Below are positions 11,969 through 13,696 of a stretch of 13,696 bases of DNA, piece by piece. The position numbers and the translations under genes were made by a program. The DNA is from Patescibacteria group bacterium (GTDB lineage: Bacteria > Patescibacteriota > Minisyncoccia > Phycocordibacterales > XYD1-FULL-46-19). The notes under the pieces are model-generated. The model had not been told where the DNA came from. It made no database searches and saw only the letters and a program-made list of their open reading frames with translations. Location of the stretch: positions 1 to 13,696 of the forward strand of contig JAUPVZ010000037.1 of the NCBI GenBank assembly GCA_030916795.1, written 5' to 3'. Position 1 is the stretch's first letter, and every line of letters begins with the position of its first letter.

Positions 11969-12051
11969 GCGTCGGTGGTGGAGTGGTCAATCACAACAGA
12001 CTGTAAATCTGTCGCCTTACGGCTACGCAGGTTCAAATCCTGCCCGGCGCA
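11969..12051 (+). tRNA. tRNA-Tyr (anticodon GUA)
   Basis: Acceptor GCGTCGG/CCGGCGC (one G-U). The anticodon arm CAGA-CTGTAAA-TCTG gives GTA. A long variable arm (CGCCTTACGGCTACG) and T-arm GCAGG-TTCAAAT-CCTGC are present. The discriminator is A and no CCA is encoded. A36-A37-A38 fits MiaA. Its 3' end is repeated downstream in inverted and direct form. Confidence 0.95.
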
Positions 12052-12053
12052 CA

Positions 12054-12079
12054 AAAAAATCCCCGTAAGGGGATTTTTT
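12054..12079 (+). terminator. Terminator of tRNA-Tyr
   Basis: AAAAAATCCCC (12054-12064), GTAA loop, GGGGATTTTTT (12069-12079); 2 nt past the tRNA. Note that the loop is again GTA-like. Confidence 0.85.
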
Positions 12080-12255
12080 GGGCGTCGGGAGCAAAGCACC
12101 TGCGTGCTTTGCGTCAGGATTCGAAAGACTTTTCGTTACTGAATATCTATTAAGATGTTCGGTCGAAAAGTACCCGCCCCCGTAGGGGGAGAATCCTGCC
12201 CGGCGCCTGCGTGCTTTGTGTCAGCCTACCTGCCGGTAGGCAGGGATTCGAACCA
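12080..12255 (+). repeat. tRNA-3'-end-anchored composite element, copy 5 (Tyr)
   Basis: The inverted tRNA end begins with GCGTCGGG (12082-12089). It is interrupted by a hairpin insert (GCAAAGCAC/GTGCTTTGC, 12091-12112) and resumes as CAGGATTCGAA (12115-12125). A CCCCC-GTA-GGGGG hairpin follows (12177-12189), then an exact 15-nt direct copy of the tRNA 3' end (12192-12206 = 12036-12050). Next is a repeat of CCTGCGTGCTTTG(C/T)GTCAG (12099-12117 and 12206-12224, 18/19), a family B palindrome (12225-12244), and a second inverted T-arm copy GGCAGGGATTCGAACC (12239-12254). No credible gene lies within it. Confidence 0.8.
12225..12244. repeat. 20-bp palindrome, family B copy 2
   Basis: CCTACCTGCCGGTAGGCAGG. 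Two alternative 6-bp stems are possible. It differs at two positions from the palindrome inside the tRNA-Cys pseudogene (3906-3925). It adjoins an inverted tRNA-Tyr T-arm copy. Confidence 0.65.
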
Positions 12256-12268
12256 ATTTATAGCATAT

Positions 12269-12297
12269 TTGGCTTTTTTCCATGGTTGTGCTACAGT
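12269..12297 (+). promoter_or_regulatory. Promoter of rpmG
   Basis: TTGGCT (12269-12274), 17-nt spacer, TACAGT (12292-12297) with an extended TGC. The -10 ends 24 nt before the ATG, so the leader is only about 18 nt, with no Shine-Dalgarno site. Confidence 0.6.
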
Positions 12298-12321
12298 ATG
12301 GCGGTACTTAATTTAGATATT

Positions 12322-12477
12322 ATGCCTCAAGATAAACTCATAAAAATAACCAACAAAGAGACTGGCGAAACCTACTGGACCCGCAAAAACAAGAAAAAAG
12401 TTGAGCGGAAAATTGAGCTTAAAAAATACAGCAAAAAGCTCAGAAAACACGTTAAGTTTACGGAATCAAAAAAATAA
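12322..12477 (+). CDS. rpmG: Ribosomal protein bL33 (zinc-free form)
   Basis: Small 50S protein near the E site. The 51 aa read MPQDKLIKITNKETGETYWT then RKNKKKVERKIELKKYSKKL, matching L33 (YxTRKNKKK...LELKKYxxxxRKHVxxxE). No cysteines, so this is the zinc-independent type. I chose ATG 12322. The same frame stays open upstream to 12211, but that extension crosses the promoter and a tRNA-Tyr repeat and reads LPAGRQG from a palindrome, so it is not coding. It is a single-gene unit with its own promoter; the stop overlaps a bidirectional terminator shared with tRNA-Trp. Confidence 0.94.
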   Translation: MPQDKLIKITNKETGETYWTRKNKKKVERKIELKKYSKKLRKHVKFTESKK

Positions 12478-12506
12478 AAAAAGCCCCAATTGGGGCTTTT
12501 TTTATT
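12473..12506. terminator. Bidirectional terminator between rpmG and tRNA-Trp
   Basis: A 15-bp perfect stem with GCCCC-AATT-GGGGC at the tip and A7/T7 flanks. It works as an intrinsic terminator for rpmG on plus and tRNA-Trp on minus. Confidence 0.9.
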
Positions 12507-12507
12507 T

Positions 12508-12582
12508 TGGCGGGTCCACGAGGACTCGAACCTCGAACTTCGGTTTTGGAGACCGACGTTTTACCATTGAAACTATAGACCC
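12508..12582 (-). tRNA. tRNA-Trp (anticodon CCA)
   Basis: On minus: acceptor GGGTCTA/TGGACCC, anticodon arm TCGGT-CTCCAAA-ACCGA with anticodon CCA, T-arm CGAGG-TTCGAGT-CCTCG, discriminator G. CCA is encoded (12510-12508), unlike the other five tRNAs here. A36-A37-A38 fits MiaA. It follows miaA by 57 nt on the same strand; TAGAAT or TATATT within that gap may form its own promoter. No inverted or direct copies of its 3' end were found. Confidence 0.95.
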
Positions 12583-12639
12583 AGCTTACAATAATATAAC
12601 CCTCCAATTCTACCATTTTTGACTAAAAAATGAAGATGT

Positions 12640-13536
12640 CTAGAAATTGAGGAATTTTCGCACCAACGGATACGCCTGCTCTGGCTCGGTAATCCACTTG
12701 ATTCGGTTGTCCCGTTTAAACCAAGTCATTTGCCGTCTGGCATATTGGCGGATAGCTTGTTCGAGCTCGGTCAGCATTATATCCTTGGAGAATTTCCCAT
12801 CTAGATATTGGCTGATATAGCGATACTCTAGCCCTAGTGCCTCTAAACGGTCCGAGGGTACGCCACTGTCTTTGAGGTTTTTAACTTCTTCAATCATCCC
12901 TTGTTTGACCCGGGCTAGTAAGCGGTTGTGGATTTTTTTAAATAATTCTACTTGGTGAACATAGATACCAATTTGTAATAGTTCATAAGGGCAATTTGTT
13001 TCTAGTACAGGAACTTTACCCAGAGTCTTGGCTATTTCGATAGCTCGGACAAGACGGGGTCGATTGTGGACGTCGATATTGTCGACCCGGTCGGGGTCCA
13101 ATGTCCGTAAAAGCTCGGTCAAATCGGCGGTGGAATATGTTTCTAATTCTTGGCGCAACGATAGGTCGGGGGGGACTTCGGGTAGTTTTAGATCATCAAC
13201 AATAGTTTGAATATAAAACCCAGTTCCACCTGCCAGAATTGGTAATTTTTTTCTTTTAATTATATCTCTAATACTAGCGGTGGCTAGATTTTTGTAATCA
13301 GATACAGTAAATGTTTCTGTAACATCGGCAACATCTAATAGGTGGTGCATTACCCCACTCATTTCGTCTTCGGTCACTTTGCCCGAGCCAATATCTAGTC
13401 CGCGATACACCTGGCGAGAATCGGCGGAAATTACTTCACCAGTAAATTCCACCGCCAAATCGACCGCGAGGGCCGATTTACCCGAAGCGGTTGGGCCAAG
13501 GATGACTAGTAGTTTTTCTTTAGTAGGGGAATCCAC
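12640..13536 (-). CDS. miaA: tRNA dimethylallyltransferase
   Basis: Transfers a dimethylallyl group from DMAPP to N6 of A37 in tRNAs reading UNN codons (i6A37). The 298 aa are normal length. Visible: P-loop GPTASGKS (14-21), DSRQVYRGLDIGSGK (39-53) with the catalytic Asp, GGTGFYI (103-109), HNRPRLVRAIEI (157-168), LGLEYRY (235-240 region) and the tRNA-binding YARRQMTWFKRD (265-276). The start is GTG at 13536, 13 residues before the P-loop, as is typical for the family. No Shine-Dalgarno site is seen, so the message may be leaderless. A terminator for the upstream unit sits only 15 nt before the start. Four likely substrate tRNAs (Leu-UAA, Cys, Tyr, Trp) are in the same window, and tRNA-Trp lies directly downstream. 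Confidence 0.96.
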   Translation of the reverse strand: MDSPTKEKLLVILGPTASGKSALAVDLAVEFTGEVISADSRQVYRGLDIGSGKVTEDEMSGVMHHLLDVADVTETFTVSDYKNLATASIRDIIKRKKLPILAGGTGFYIQTIVDDLKLPEVPPDLSLRQELETYSTADLTELLRTLDPDRVDNIDVHNRPRLVRAIEIAKTLGKVPVLETNCPYELLQIGIYVHQVELFKKIHNRLLARVKQGMIEEVKNLKDSGVPSDRLEALGLEYRYISQYLDGKFSKDIMLTELEQAIRQYARRQMTWFKRDNRIKWITEPEQAYPLVRKFLNF

Positions 13537-13550
13537 GCTAATACGATATA

Positions 13551-13586
13551 CGAAAAACCAGCGCGCCGCAAAGCGACGCGCTGGTT
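13551..13586 (-). terminator. Terminator of the gene beyond the right edge
   Basis: On minus: stem AACCAGCGCG/CGCGCTGGTT (13586-13577 with 13565-13556), extended by CGC/GCG across one mismatch, loop AAA-type, followed by TTTTT (13557-13553). It ends a minus-strand unit entering from the right. Confidence 0.8.
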
Positions 13587-13602
13587 GTGAGGCATGGCTC
13601 TA

Positions 13603-13696
13603 TCAAAAAGAAAAGCCACGGAGTTCTCTCAAGCTTTCACTCATTACCATTCCATTAGAGTGAAATTTGATTGAAATCCGCTGGTAGATCCCGGGC
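13603..13696 (-). CDS. Possible 3' end of a minus-strand gene cut by the window edge
   Basis: One minus frame is open from the window edge to a TGA at 13603-13605 and would encode about 30 residues ending SESLRELRGFSF. The stop lies 17 nt before a strong minus-strand terminator, which suggests that a transcribed unit ends here. The stretch is too short to assign a family or to exclude that the transcript is an RNA gene. Confidence 0.3.
   Translation of the reverse strand, partial: PGIYQRISIKFHSNGMVMSESLRELRGFSF

Noticed and set aside
11927..12142. 71-aa ORF over tRNA-Tyr
   Set aside because: It covers the whole tRNA and its terminator.
12211..12321. N-terminal extension of rpmG (about 37 codons)
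   Set aside because: It crosses the rpmG promoter and a tRNA-Tyr repeat, and reads a palindrome as LPAGRQG. L33 homology begins at 12322.

Overview
The window looks like a chromosome segment from a Candidate Phyla Radiation (Patescibacteria, Parcubacteria-like) bacterium. This rests on gene content and style: a DUF4446 - short infB - rbfA cluster, an infB without the usual long N-terminal extension, a Cys-free L33, a membrane-anchored trypsin/HtrA-like protein, few Shine-Dalgarno sites, several promoters so close to the start codon that transcripts would be leaderless, and many small GC-rich palindromes. The phylum call is inference; no rRNA gene is present.

Layout. 32-2073 (minus strand): a two-gene operon with its own consensus-like promoter and terminator. 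It encodes a membrane SPFH/band-7 protein followed by an unrecognised two-helix membrane protein. 2119-2274: a cluster of strong hairpins with no gene. 2264-3936: a tRNA island with tRNA-Leu(UAA) and tRNA-Lys(CUU) on plus, tRNA-Leu(UAG) and tRNA-Cys(GCA) on minus, a broken tRNA-Cys copy, and a frameshifted small membrane protein gene missed by simple ORF calling. 3941-6327 (minus): DUF4446 - infB - rbfA, driven by a promoter back-to-back with that of a cysteine desulfurase. 6394-11893 (plus): cysteine desulfurase, Mn-type superoxide dismutase, an HtrA-fold protein lacking all three catalytic residues, and a ClpB-type disaggregase. 11969-12582: tRNA-Tyr, rpmG, and on minus tRNA-Trp. 12640-13536 (minus): miaA, which makes i6A37 in tRNAs reading UNN codons; four such tRNAs (Leu-UAA, Cys, Tyr, Trp) are in this window.

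The most unusual signal is not a gene. Five of the six tRNA genes are followed, just past a terminator-like hairpin, by an inverted copy of their own T-arm/acceptor 3' end, and four of these also have a direct copy 150-330 bp away. Between or beside the copies lie shared repeat cores, including a hairpin with an invariant GTA loop and compensatory stem changes. The arms match each local tRNA, while the core is shared between loci. The sixth tRNA (Trp) has no such element and is the only one with an encoded CCA. Related GC-rich palindromes have inserted into a tRNA-Cys copy and in frame into infB.

Working together: infB, rbfA, rpmG, miaA and the tRNAs serve translation. The cysteine desulfurase supplies sulfur. 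SOD and ClpB handle oxidative and protein-folding stress.
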